Assembly: GCA_903926075.1 (NCBI GenBank)
Contig: CAIYHQ010000048.1
Span: 1 to 50,003 of the forward strand
Direction of reading: 5' to 3'
Source: an uncultured Methanomicrobiales archaeon
Lineage (GTDB): Archaea > Halobacteriota > Methanomicrobia > Methanomicrobiales > Methanospirillaceae
DNA length: 50,003 bases
Positions within the stretch are counted from its first letter, which is position 1, and each line of letters opens with the position of its first letter. A program made the translations under genes and the position numbers. Below are positions 8,855 through 17,261 of the stretch, piece by piece. Under the pieces are notes generated by a model. That model was not told the DNA's origin and did not search any database. It worked only from the letters and a program-made list of their open reading frames with translations.

Positions 8855-10868
8855 TGATTAATTTTAACCTTGCTTCACAATTTTCAAGTTTTTCTTCCAG
8901 CTTTTTCTCGTGGGAAATATCTACGATGACTCCCCGGTAACCGACAATATTGTTATCCTTTGTTATTGGGGATGCATAAATAAGAACAGGTATTATTCTG
9001 CCGTATTTTAGAAACGCGGTATATTTATGTTCTTCTATTGAATTATAGTCCAGACCCGAACTGAGATTTTTAAAAATCCTGGAATGATCTCCTGGATCTA
9101 TAAATGACAATGCATTGATTCCATCTTTGATATCATTTTCATCAAAGCCCAATGCCTTCAGAGTATATTGATTTGTATAGGTTACATTAAAGTTAGTGTC
9201 CATCTCAAAGACCATCTGAGGCAGGAGGTCTGCGAGTTCACGATATTTTCTCTCGCTTTCAGTTATAACCTCTTCGGCTTTCTTGATATCGGTTATATTA
9301 TGAAGAATTCCTTCTACTCCTGCAACCCTGCCCTCCCTGTCATAGTAAATATGGCAGGAGGCAGATACGAAAACAGGTTCTCCATCCTTTCTTTTCAGAA
9401 TAAGCTCATACTTTTTTATTTCACCTAACGGTTCAATAATTTTCAGGAAACCATCCCGGTCTTCAGGATTCAGATAGAATGTATTCCGGACATTCTTCCC
9501 CAGGACCTCCTGGATGTTACCATATCCAAATTCTTTTACAAATGATGGACTGAACATTGTGAGGTTGCCATCTACGTCTGTTCTATAAAAAGCATCCTGT
9601 AAATTCTCTATAATTGACTGATAATCCTTTTTGCTCTCTTCAATAACACTGTTTTTCTCTTTTAATTCGTTAATTTTTACCAGCAATTCGTTTTTGGCAG
9701 ATATTAGTTGCTCATTTGCAGCTTTTAACTCATTCTCTGAATTTTTTCTCTCTGTTATATCGATAAGCATTGAAATAGCAGCAGGCCTTCCCTCAAAAAT
9801 TATCGATTCAGCATATACTTCTACCCAGCGTAATTCACCAGAACGGGTTATATACTGGACCTCATACCGGTTTGGGACTTCCTCGCCCCTTTGTCTCGCG
9901 AGCCCCCTGTCTTTTAAAATTGCCTGGTAGTCAGGATGAATAGCGTCCCAGAAGTCCATTTTACACAGCTCTTCTTTCGTGTACCCGGTTATTGAAGAAG
10001 TGTAATTATTTACGAAAACGTCCTTATTGCCCTGTATAACAGTGATTCCAATGGGAATTACGTCGGCAAGTGCCCGGAATTTTGCTTCGCTCTCCAAGAG
10101 TGCGTCCTGTGCTGCTTTTCTGTCTGTAATATCTCTTCCAACAGATTGATATCCGGTTAAAATGCCTTTGTCATCGAAAATTGCACGGTCACTCCACCAG
10201 TGCCACCTGATAGTGCCGTCAGGCATTATAACCCGGTGTTCAAGTTCGGCATCAGGTTTATCTATTGTCAGGGCTGCAAAGTGATTTCGAATTAATTCTT
10301 TATCTTCAGGAGGGAATTTGGGTATATATCTACTCCCGATTATTTCTTCACGCTTCTTACCAAAATAACGGCAGTAAGCATCATTAACAAAAATATATGT
10401 CAGGTCAGGCCGAAAACGTGCTATAAATTCAGTCTGGATCTCTACAATTTCACGGTACCTTCGTTCGCTCTCCTCAAGAGCCAATTCAGCTCGCTTTCGC
10501 TGCACTGACTGTTTTATTTTATGAGCCAGTTCTGCAAACTGGCTTTTTGGTTCCCCACCTTTTTGCAGATAAAAATCGACCCCCCTGTTAAGAGCGAGTA
10601 TCACCACTTCCTCCCTTCCTTTGCCAGTAAAAAGGATAAAAGGTAGCTCACCATATTCCTGCCTGACGAGTTCCAGAAATTCAAGCCCGTCCATTAACGG
10701 CATCTGGTAATCGGAAACAATAGCATCAAAAGATCTTTCTTTCAGGGTTTTAAGGGCTTTTTTTGCCGAGTTTTGGAGGGTTACGGTAAAATCTTTTGTA
10801 CGTTCAAGATAGATCTTCCCAATCTCAAGCAGGGAATCATCATCATCGACGTACAGGACTGATATCAT
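8841..10868 (-). CDS. Receiver-PAS4 signalling protein without a kinase domain
   Basis: A 675-residue cytosolic protein. The N-terminal response-regulator receiver (1-120) has the acidic pair Asp8/Asp9, phosphoacceptor Asp53 in VSDYQM, the Thr in LFTGKGREE and the Lys in YLQKGG. Four PAS domains follow at about 140-255, 262-380, 405-530 and 540-655, separated by a coiled coil at about 380-410. The protein ends in a short coiled coil (LEEKLENCEARLKL) without any HATPase domain, unlike its paralogs further right. An upstream GAGG about nine bases before the ATG serves as ribosome binding site. The preceding gene's TAA touches this ATG directly, so the three minus-strand genes from 11750 to 8387 form one operon. 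It probably acts as a phosphorylatable sensor scaffold. Confidence 0.88.
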   Translation of the reverse strand: MISVLYVDDDDSLLEIGKIYLERTKDFTVTLQNSAKKALKTLKERSFDAIVSDYQMPLMDGLEFLELVRQEYGELPFILFTGKGREEVVILALNRGVDFYLQKGGEPKSQFAELAHKIKQSVQRKRAELALEESERRYREIVEIQTEFIARFRPDLTYIFVNDAYCRYFGKKREEIIGSRYIPKFPPEDKELIRNHFAALTIDKPDAELEHRVIMPDGTIRWHWWSDRAIFDDKGILTGYQSVGRDITDRKAAQDALLESEAKFRALADVIPIGITVIQGNKDVFVNNYTSSITGYTKEELCKMDFWDAIHPDYQAILKDRGLARQRGEEVPNRYEVQYITRSGELRWVEVYAESIIFEGRPAAISMLIDITERKNSENELKAANEQLISAKNELLVKINELKEKNSVIEESKKDYQSIIENLQDAFYRTDVDGNLTMFSPSFVKEFGYGNIQEVLGKNVRNTFYLNPEDRDGFLKIIEPLGEIKKYELILKRKDGEPVFVSASCHIYYDREGRVAGVEGILHNITDIKKAEEVITESERKYRELADLLPQMVFEMDTNFNVTYTNQYTLKALGFDENDIKDGINALSFIDPGDHSRIFKNLSSGLDYNSIEEHKYTAFLKYGRIIPVLIYASPITKDNNIVGYRGVIVDISHEKKLEEKLENCEARLKLINGET

Positions 10869-11750
10869 TTAATGATCCTCTTTTTTAATTCTGACAGATT
10901 TATAATTTTGTGGATAATAGAAATGACCATTCAGCCTTAGAGGATCATAGATCACGAAATCATCCTCCTCCTTCTCAAATGAGACAATATATGAGTTATA
11001 GATAAGTCTTTTTATTTCAGGAATTTTTTTCAATTCTCTTTCTTCTGCTAAAGAAACCTGTTTGCGTTTACTAACAGTGACAAGTGGTGATATCCCACTG
11101 CCCAATGAACGGACTGATACTAAATAATCATTTTGTGTCTCTTTAATAATTGTCCAGCGTAATGGATTGAATGAAGGAATTGACTCCCCATCACTTGTAA
11201 AACCCACATATATCTTCAAAATAAAGAAGAAAAATAAGAATAAAAGAAAAAAGGAAGAATAGAAGCCCATTATCTGAAAAATATTGACATTTTCGATTAT
11301 GAGGAAGGTTGCAATAAGGCTCACGAAAAGAAATACAGGGTGAGGACCAGGTAAAACTCCTAATGTGTGTTTTTTTGGAGAAATGGGGGCAAATAATGGG
11401 ATTCCCGGATACGCAAGATAATCAAGCAGAATATGGGAAAGAGTTCCAACAAAAAAAGCGAAAATAAATGTAAGTGAAGTCTGAATTGAGATATAGTGGA
11501 TAACTGCAGTTAATAGGACCAGTATATAGAGAAGAGACAGTAATATTCCCAATGTCAGGGCCCCTATGATGCTATGGGTAATCCCACCGTGTATAAATAA
11601 GTAATATTTGGGTATTTCCTTCGAAAAAAGGCCTAAAAATATATCGATGTCTGGGATAACTGCACCAAGTGCCGCAAATGGAATAAGCCCGATATTCCCT
11701 GTCGCAACCAGCAGGGCTGAAATCGAAAAGGCATGGGTGAGCGAATCCAT
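10869..11750 (-). CDS. Membrane-bound metal-dependent hydrolase, YdjM/DUF457 family
   Basis: A 293-residue integral membrane protein. The N terminus MDSLTHAFS, the PDID motif (33-36), HGGITHS (53-59) and the later HILLDYLAYPG carry the conserved His and Asp residues of the YdjM/YbcI family of predicted membrane-bound metal-dependent hydrolases. About five to six transmembrane segments fill residues 8-185. A basic soluble tail of about 100 residues follows. The substrate is unknown. It leads the operon with the receiver-PAS4 gene, whose ATG directly follows this gene's stop codon. A TATA-like element about 26 bases upstream of the ATG suggests a leaderless mRNA, divergent from the surface protein gene on the other strand. 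Confidence 0.82.
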   Translation of the reverse strand: MDSLTHAFSISALLVATGNIGLIPFAALGAVIPDIDIFLGLFSKEIPKYYLFIHGGITHSIIGALTLGILLSLLYILVLLTAVIHYISIQTSLTFIFAFFVGTLSHILLDYLAYPGIPLFAPISPKKHTLGVLPGPHPVFLFVSLIATFLIIENVNIFQIMGFYSSFFLLFLFFFFILKIYVGFTSDGESIPSFNPLRWTIIKETQNDYLVSVRSLGSGISPLVTVSKRKQVSLAEERELKKIPEIKRLIYNSYIVSFEKEEDDFVIYDPLRLNGHFYYPQNYKSVRIKKEDH

Positions 11751-11770
11751 TAATAGTTTTTGTTACTCAA

Positions 11771-11780
11771 TGTTAAATCT
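11771..11780. promoter_or_regulatory. Shared divergent promoter region
   Basis: Only 63 bases separate the ATG at 11750 (minus) from the ATG at 11814 (plus). The A/T element GATTTAAC/GTTAAATC here lies about 26 bases from the minus ATG and about 36 bases from the plus ATG. It could serve as a TATA box in both directions, giving leaderless or nearly leaderless transcripts. No Shine-Dalgarno sequence is visible for either gene. Confidence 0.4.
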
Positions 11781-11813
11781 TTATCATCCCCCTCACCTTA
11801 TTTAGTGTTGAAA

Positions 11814-13436
11814 ATGGTATCTTCCAGTAATGACCGATTTAAAATAGAACCCGAAGCAGAAAAAATGTACCGGGAAGGACTAAAACATTACAGGGAGAAT
11901 CGTTACCGGACCGCTCTTTCTTATTTTAATAAGGCTCTGGAAATAGATTCAGGTTATGAATCGGCCCTGAACGCAAAAGGCGTTGCATTATATGCACTTT
12001 GCGAATATGACGAGGCACTCACCTGTTTCAATCAGGTCCTTGCAATTAACCCTCTAAATGATAAAGCCCGGAAGAACAGGGATAGCGCTCAAAAGAAACT
12101 GAGAACTACGTTAAACTCTTCCCCTGGTCCATCACTGTCCGGGGAATCCATTTCACGACAAAAAAACGAACCTGATTATGATTTATATTATAAGAAAAAT
12201 TACTTTCTTTATATCTGGTTATTTTTCTTAGTCATTTTTGCATTTGGTGGGAAAATAGGCATTTTTATTTATATAATTATCAGCGCAGTCTTTATTTATA
12301 TCGATTCAAGGCAGATCAATGCTGGCATTGAAAAGGGGTATAGCATTTTTACAGACATGGAACCCTGGGAATGGTCAGCCTTCACGTTCTTATTATGTAT
12401 ACTTGGATATCCCCTGTACCTATATTATCGCCATCTTATTTTTGATATTAATAATTATGACATTAAAGAAGGATACGAGCCGCCATACCGTGGTACAGGC
12501 ATTAAAATAGCAGGATTCATTTGTATTTTTCTTTTAGTTCTAACTGGTGCAGTAATTATAGGGGGAATTAACGAGAAGCCCAGGTATTTGAACCCCTCAT
12601 TAAATTCAGTGCCTGTTACTATCGCAGATTTCCCAACACTTAAACCCACCACGAATATAATTAGTGAAACCCCTACGCCCATGAAAAAAGTTACCACGGA
12701 TGCTCCTCAATATATTGGAGGATCCTTTGGCAGAAATATCGCATTAGTAAAAGAGATTATTGAAAAATATCATGCAACTCATACCTATTCACTAAATGAT
12801 CTCTATGTTTGCGGTGATATGTCGAGTGATGTTTGGGATATGCTTAAAACTCAGGGGATTAACGCAAAAATTGAAATTGGAAATGTAGATCAGGATATTT
12901 CAGATATAAAGGATTCCAACCATGCATGGGTTCTTGCCGAAGTGGCTCCGGGTTCCTGGGTAGCACTTGAAACGACAGGGGGCTATCTTGTCTGTAGCAA
13001 TGAAAATTACTGCCCTGTAAATAACCCTAGATATTATTCAGGGTGGAGTTTTGATTCGCCGAAAGAATTCAAAGACGCATTAGACAAATTGAAACATCCC
13101 TGCGGGGAAGGATATGTACTTGGTGATGACCATTTATGTCACTTATCCTGCGGAGGGAATTCATATTGTACTGGCGACAGTATATGCGTAAACGGACAAT
13201 GCAAGGGTTGTGATCCCGGATATATTCTTGGTTCAGACATGAAATGCCACGAGCCTTGTGGTAGCGCCAAATCTTATTGTTCTGATAATAGTGTCTGTGT
13301 AAGCGGGCAATGCAGGAGTTGCGATCCTGGATATATTCTTGGTTCAGACCTTAAATGTCATGAGCCCTGCGGGTCAACTGACCACTATTGTCCAGATAAC
13401 GATGTCTGTATAAACGGGAAATGTTTTAACGGATAA
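11814..13436 (+). CDS. Membrane-anchored surface protein: TPR, four TM helices, transglutaminase-like domain, Cys-rich repeats
   Basis: 540 residues from the ATG at 11814; an upstream in-frame TTG at 11760 is less likely. Residues 10-95 contain two TPR repeats. Hydrophobic segments lie at 129-163 (two helices), 187-210 and 230-251. A Thr/Pro-rich linker (265-297) leads to a domain at 305-425 with Cys333 (YVCGDMSSD), His370 (NHAWV) and Glu386 (ALETTGG). This Cys-His-acid order and spacing is typical of the transglutaminase-like cysteine protease fold. Three tandem EGF-like Cys-rich repeats of about 38 residues end the protein (GCDPGYILGSD...CHEPCG...YC...VCVNGQC). It is probably cytosolic at the TPR end and extracellular at the C terminus. 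A peptidase or cross-linking role is inferred. Confidence 0.85.
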   Translation: MVSSSNDRFKIEPEAEKMYREGLKHYRENRYRTALSYFNKALEIDSGYESALNAKGVALYALCEYDEALTCFNQVLAINPLNDKARKNRDSAQKKLRTTLNSSPGPSLSGESISRQKNEPDYDLYYKKNYFLYIWLFFLVIFAFGGKIGIFIYIIISAVFIYIDSRQINAGIEKGYSIFTDMEPWEWSAFTFLLCILGYPLYLYYRHLIFDINNYDIKEGYEPPYRGTGIKIAGFICIFLLVLTGAVIIGGINEKPRYLNPSLNSVPVTIADFPTLKPTTNIISETPTPMKKVTTDAPQYIGGSFGRNIALVKEIIEKYHATHTYSLNDLYVCGDMSSDVWDMLKTQGINAKIEIGNVDQDISDIKDSNHAWVLAEVAPGSWVALETTGGYLVCSNENYCPVNNPRYYSGWSFDSPKEFKDALDKLKHPCGEGYVLGDDHLCHLSCGGNSYCTGDSICVNGQCKGCDPGYILGSDMKCHEPCGSAKSYCSDNSVCVSGQCRSCDPGYILGSDLKCHEPCGSTDHYCPDNDVCINGKCFNG

Positions 13437-13441
13437 AAAGA

Positions 13442-13648
13442 TCAGTGATGTTGTGAAGCCATTTCGATGTCTTCTTCTTTGAGTGTCTTTCTTCCGGCAT
13501 GGTTAGCCAGTTTTGAGGCTTTACTAGTCAATTCGCCAATATACTCCTCTGTTTTCTTTGCTATCGACTCAACTGCATCTTTCCCTACCCGCTCGGCACC
13601 ATTAGCTTTTGCGATCCTGACAATTGCTGCACTTGGTAAGTCTGTCAT
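13442..13648 (-). CDS. Archaeal histone (HMf family)
   Basis: A 68-residue histone-fold protein. LPSAAIVRIAKANGAERV is the alpha-1/loop-1 signature, followed by the long central helix (VESIAKKTEEYIGELTSKAS) and HAGRKTLKEEDIEMA as loop 2/alpha 3. Length and motifs match HMfA/HMfB, which form dimers that multimerise and wrap DNA. A ribosome binding site AGGGAAG precedes the ATG. It converges with the surface protein gene, and the stop codons are only five bases apart. A hairpin at 13668-13685 lies in its upstream region. Confidence 0.97.
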   Translation of the reverse strand: MTDLPSAAIVRIAKANGAERVGKDAVESIAKKTEEYIGELTSKASKLANHAGRKTLKEEDIEMASQHH

Positions 13649-13667
13649 TTGTCTTCCCTAAAAATAC

Positions 13668-13685
13668 ATCTCTTTCAGAAGAGAT
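13668..13685 (-). promoter_or_regulatory. Inverted repeat upstream of the histone gene
   Basis: ATCTCTT-TCAG-AAGAGAT forms perfect 7-base arms around a 4-base loop, 20 bases upstream of the histone ATG and 38 bases downstream of the methyltransferase stop. It could be a protein-binding site in the histone promoter or 5' leader, or an RNA hairpin ending the methyltransferase transcript. The sequence does not decide between these. Confidence 0.35.
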
Positions 13686-13723
13686 AAAATGATCGATACG
13701 ATTTTCCAGGTCTCGACATTCCT

Positions 13724-14281
13724 TCAGTTGCCAGCAATTATCAGGTAGTGATATGGTCCAGAGTCCTCCACAGAATGCACCCTGAAACCCGCGGCTTCCA
13801 TCATCCCCTTTGCTTTGTCAATTGAGAACCGTTTCGCGAGCGGAGGTCCAAACTCCATCGACTCATTTTTCCAGTCAAGATCTATCAATTTTCCGTCGGG
13901 TTTAAGCATTTGCTTTGCATTTTTAATGACTCTTTCTGGGTCTGCAAAATCATGGAGATCTATTCCGAAAAAGACAATATCAGCACATCCATTACAGACT
14001 ATAGTCTCCTCCGCGGTCTTCACATCTGCAGAAAGGTTACTCAACCCTTCATTTGCCGCCTGCTCTGAAAGAACTCTTACTGCATCGGCATTGATATCAA
14101 CAGCGTAAACTTTACCATCCGGCCCTACCTGCCTCGCCGCTGGCAATGCAAAGTACCCCTCGGCACAGCCGACATCAATAAAAACCATACTTTTTGAAAG
14201 TCCGATTGTTCTAAAAATTTTTTCCGGATCCTGCCAGGCTTTTCTTTCCGGGTCAATAGCCCGGAACCTTCGTTTATTCAT
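13724..14281 (-). CDS. Class I SAM-dependent methyltransferase
   Basis: A 185-residue Rossmann-fold methyltransferase. Motif I is FIDVGCAEGYFALPAA (about 34-49), the acidic end of strand 2 is YAVDINADAV, motif IV is IVFFGIDLHDF, and LKPDGKLIDLDWK is the usual post-motif strand. It resembles UbiE/MenG-like proteins, but the substrate cannot be read from the sequence. It has its own promoter region shared with the divergent kinase gene, with a TATA element and an operator-like palindrome just upstream. Confidence 0.9.
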   Translation of the reverse strand: MNKRRFRAIDPERKAWQDPEKIFRTIGLSKSMVFIDVGCAEGYFALPAARQVGPDGKVYAVDINADAVRVLSEQAANEGLSNLSADVKTAEETIVCNGCADIVFFGIDLHDFADPERVIKNAKQMLKPDGKLIDLDWKNESMEFGPPLAKRFSIDKAKGMMEAAGFRVHSVEDSGPYHYLIIAGN

Positions 14282-14317
14282 AAGATATCTCCATTTTCGA
14301 ATACATTACAGATTATT

Positions 14318-14331
14318 ACGTGATGTCACGT
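14318..14331. promoter_or_regulatory. Palindrome ACGTGATGTCACGT, candidate operator
   Basis: Perfect 6-base arms (ACGTGA/TCACGT) flank a TG centre in the intergenic region between the methyltransferase (ATG at 14281) and the divergent kinase (ATG at 14489). A TATATA at 14355-14360 on the minus strand places the predicted transcription start at about 14331, right at the palindrome. A bound regulator would block transcription of the methyltransferase. Seen in sequence; function inferred. Confidence 0.45.
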
Positions 14332-14354
14332 TTAAGATGCAAGTATTTAAAACA

Positions 14355-14360
14355 TATATA
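14355..14360 (-). promoter_or_regulatory. TATA box for the methyltransferase gene
   Basis: CTATATATG on the minus strand, with an A-rich BRE-like stretch upstream. It lies about 75 bases from the ATG, so a leader of about 50 bases containing the palindrome is predicted. Confidence 0.45.
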
Positions 14361-14488
14361 GCAAAAATAAATGGATAATTGGGAGACGTTATTTATATGA
14401 AGTCAGTGAAATACCACTTACAGATGAAGGAGTTGAGATTACAGCTTATTTAGTATGATTCCAAATTTCAATATAAGGGAAGGCGGCC

Positions 14489-16573
14489 ATGATTCTTTTT
14501 GACCTGATAATTGCGATGCTGTTTATCTCCGGGATCAGCATGTTTTGTCTTGGTCTTTACGGAAGGCGTTTTATCGATAAAATCCCTGTTGCTACTCCCT
14601 ATATTTTCCTTATGTTCTGCGCAGCGGCATATGCTATACTATACGCTCTTGATCTCCTTACAACTTCTTTGCCCTTGCGCATTTTTTATCATAACTTAAG
14701 GTTTTTAGTCCTTCCATTCTTTCCAATGGGCGAGATCTGGCTTGTATTACTCTATGTAAATAGAAAAGAATGGTTACGATGGGACTGGATCGCGATTGCC
14801 CTTTTAATACCCATAGCCGGGGCAGTGCTTGGGGTTACGAGTGGACTCCATCCATATTTCCGTTACAATTTTTCGATAAATACAATTGGACCAGTTCCTG
14901 TCCTTGAATACACGGTCAGTCCATTTTATTCAGTTTACAGTATTTATTCAGCCATTCTACTTGTAATCGCGGTAACCATTCTGATAATCGAAACTTCACG
15001 GAAAAAGACGTTTCTAAAAATGCAGACTCAGCTTCTTCTCCTCGCTCTTATTTTCCCAACTATCCTTAACATTTTTTTCGAGGTCGGGATCTCCCTTATT
15101 CCAGGCGTTAACATGACACCGGCATTCCTCTGGGTCACTGCTATCCTGTATACTGTTGCACTTTACCAATACCAGTTTCTTAACATAGTGCCAATAGCGA
15201 GGAGCTACATCGTTGATAAGATAAGTATAATAATGCTGGTTCTGGACTCAAATGAAAAAATTCTCGATTTTAACCAGTCTGCTTCTTCTTTCTTTTCTTT
15301 CCATAAGCAGAATGCAATTGGTAGGCAGATCGATGAAATGATACCAGACTGGCCGGAACTCATATCATTCTTTCGGTCCAGAACTACGAAAAGAACTGAA
15401 CTCTCAAAAAAGATGAAGGGCGGTGATCATTACTTCCTCGTCACCAATGAAATAATATTTTCTGCAAATAATGAGGAGGAGGGATTGATACTTCTTATCC
15501 AGGATATAACTGACCAGAAAAAAACCGAACTTGCCCTTTTTGCAAGCGAAGAGAGGTACCGGACCATCTTTGAAAACATGCAGGACGTGTTCTATAGGAC
15601 CGATAATGAAGGGCGAATTACAATGATCAGCCCGTCCGGATTGAAACTTTCCAATTTTAAATCGATCGAAGAAATGATTGGGATTAATATAACAAACTTA
15701 TATGAAGACCAGAAAAACCGTGAAAAATTTCTCGAAAATCTCAAACTGACTGGTTCAGTTGATTCCTATCCGATTACAATAAGGTGGAGCGATGGGACTC
15801 TCCGGTTTTTAACTACGAACAGCCATTTTTATTATGATACAAACGGGAATATCCTGGGTGTTGAGGGAATTATCCATGACATTACCGAACTACGAAAGAC
15901 TGAGGAAATCTTAAGGACCGCCAACAAAAAACTCAATCTCCTTTCAAGCATCACGCGTCATGACATACGAAACCAGATCATGGTGTTAAAAGGATATCTA
16001 CATCTTTTAAATAATGTTTTGGATGACGTTTCAAAGGTTAATACATTCCTTTCAAAAGCTGAACATGCATTAAATACAATAGAACATCAGATAGAATTTA
16101 CAAAAGAGTACGAAGATCTCGGAGTTGCGTCCCCTGTCTGGCAGGATGTAAAGGAATGTATTGAAAATTCGATAGCTTTGATTCCAATAGTAAGTACAAA
16201 GTTCATTATTGAGCTTGTTGGGCTCGAATTATTCGCAGATCCGCTTTTAAACAAAGTATTTTATAATCTTATCGACAACGCACTCCGGTACGGCGGAGAT
16301 TCCATGGATACCATACGGGTCAGCACCACTCGTTCCGAATATGCCCTCTGCCTTATTTTCGAGGACAATGGTATTGGTATTACTGCAACGGATAGACTAA
16401 AGATCTTTAACAAGGGATACGGAAAGAACACAGGCCTTGGTCTTTTCCTGTCACGTGAGATCCTTTCAATCACCAGAATAACAATCGAAGAAACAGGAGA
16501 ACACGGGAAGGGTGCACGGTTCGAAATGACCGTCCCGCATGGGATGTACAGGGACACAGATCAAAGCGTCTAG
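14489..16573 (+). CDS. Membrane histidine kinase with N-terminal 7TM region and two PAS domains
   Basis: A 694-residue sensor. Residues 1-215 form seven transmembrane helices of the histidine-kinase N-terminal 7TM type. A degenerate PAS (about 230-340, ending LIQDITDQK) and a second PAS (about 350-465, ending IIHDITELRK) follow. The dimerisation region has phosphoacceptor His491 in SSITRHDIRNQ. The ATPase domain has the N box NLIDNALRYG, G1 FEDNGIGI and G2 GYGKNTGLGLFLSREIL, then GKGARFEMTVPHG near the end, so it looks catalytically complete. GGAAGGCGG precedes the ATG. The gene is probably monocistronic. No response regulator is adjacent, so its partner is unknown. Confidence 0.93.
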   Translation: MILFDLIIAMLFISGISMFCLGLYGRRFIDKIPVATPYIFLMFCAAAYAILYALDLLTTSLPLRIFYHNLRFLVLPFFPMGEIWLVLLYVNRKEWLRWDWIAIALLIPIAGAVLGVTSGLHPYFRYNFSINTIGPVPVLEYTVSPFYSVYSIYSAILLVIAVTILIIETSRKKTFLKMQTQLLLLALIFPTILNIFFEVGISLIPGVNMTPAFLWVTAILYTVALYQYQFLNIVPIARSYIVDKISIIMLVLDSNEKILDFNQSASSFFSFHKQNAIGRQIDEMIPDWPELISFFRSRTTKRTELSKKMKGGDHYFLVTNEIIFSANNEEEGLILLIQDITDQKKTELALFASEERYRTIFENMQDVFYRTDNEGRITMISPSGLKLSNFKSIEEMIGINITNLYEDQKNREKFLENLKLTGSVDSYPITIRWSDGTLRFLTTNSHFYYDTNGNILGVEGIIHDITELRKTEEILRTANKKLNLLSSITRHDIRNQIMVLKGYLHLLNNVLDDVSKVNTFLSKAEHALNTIEHQIEFTKEYEDLGVASPVWQDVKECIENSIALIPIVSTKFIIELVGLELFADPLLNKVFYNLIDNALRYGGDSMDTIRVSTTRSEYALCLIFEDNGIGITATDRLKIFNKGYGKNTGLGLFLSREILSITRITIEETGEHGKGARFEMTVPHGMYRDTDQSV

Positions 16574-16626
16574 GTGATACAATATAATTGCATCCTTCCG
16601 TAACCTCATTAGCGTGGCGCATAACA

Positions 16627-16788
16627 TCAATAATTTATCTCGAAGTTTCGTATAACTGCATCTTTTCGCCTTCGGTCCGCATAAAACTCATTATATGGTA
16701 TATCCTTTGTATCCTCCTCAATATTTTGAATAGCTTCAAAAATATCATCGAGGTATTGCAACTCAGTTCTATGGATAAATAATCTCAT
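16627..16788 (-). pseudogene. HEPN-domain toxin remnant (DUF86/HepT-like), truncated
   Basis: The minus strand reads ATG to TGA for 53 residues: MRLFIHRTELQYLDDIFEAI, then a charged stretch, then DAVIRNFEINY and a stop. This is the N-terminal half of the DUF86 HEPN family, where related proteins show LYLEDILEAIEKI and DAVIRNLEIIGEA. The C-terminal half, with the catalytic R-x4-6-H motif, is missing, so the toxin is dead. Its ATG overlaps the end of the MNT remnant upstream, keeping the normal MNT-HEPN order. Confidence 0.75.
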
Positions 16789-16915
16789 CGAGGATATAAG
16801 GCTTATAACGGATTTTAATTGTGTTCTCCATCACAAGATCAACTTTTCTCCCGAATAGTTCTTCAAGGTAGAACTTACAATCCATATAGTTTTCAAAACT
16901 CTTAACTTTACGGTT
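16769..16915 (-). pseudogene. MNT nucleotidyltransferase antitoxin remnant (C-terminal part)
   Basis: The minus strand carries SFENYMDCKFYLEELFGRKV, DLV and later KPYILDEIIYP before a TAG. This matches the C-terminal third of minimal nucleotidyltransferases paired with HEPN toxins (pattern LEELFGRKVDLV...KPYILKEVIY). The GSx10DxD catalytic N-terminal half is gone; an in-frame TAA bounds the remnant at 16916-16918. It is followed directly by the truncated HEPN frame. Confidence 0.75.
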
Positions 16916-16924
16916 TTAGTGCAA

Positions 16925-17204
16925 TTAGTAAAAATTGTAATTATTCACTGTCTCCTCTATAAACAGGATTCCACCAGGTTTAAGAGTGGTGAAGATCTCC
17001 TGTATTGCTGCTTCACGGTCTGGTATCTCACCAAGCACTGTTACTATAATAGCCCTGTCGAACTAGTCGGGTTCAAGCTTACCTTCACCAACCGCAACCG
17101 GCATCGAGCACCTTCATCCCAGGAGTGAGAGAAAGAATTTGGATTATTTTTTGTGTACGAGTGCTTACTTTGCCGGAAAAAGGGGATTCGAGAAATCCTT
17201 TCAT
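16925..17204 (-). pseudogene. SAM-dependent methyltransferase pseudogene
   Basis: Read on the minus strand in shifting frames: MKGFLESPF, then QKIIQILSLTPGMKVLDAGC (motif I), then after a frame change GEGKLEPD, a TAG, and FDRAIIVTVLGEIPDREAAI continuing into IFTTLKPGGILFIEETVNN and a stop. The order matches small class I methyltransferases, but the region between motifs I and III is deleted and at least two frame breaks and one stop are present. Its first part is antisense to the apparent start of the plus-strand beta-helix pseudogene frame. Confidence 0.75.
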
Positions 17205-17261
17205 CCATACCGGACAGGGAATCACATATCTACGGGAAGCAAAACGCCAAATCAGGCCGAT

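Noticed and set aside
16588-16782. 64-residue plus-strand frame after the 7TM kinase
   Set aside because: The minus strand reads as an MNT-HEPN remnant with recognisable motifs, so this frame is a shadow.
17139-17261. N-terminal 40 codons of the plus-strand beta-helix frame
   Set aside because: This stretch is antisense to methyltransferase motif debris and has no signal peptide or homology to the intact paralog, so it is not a genuine start.
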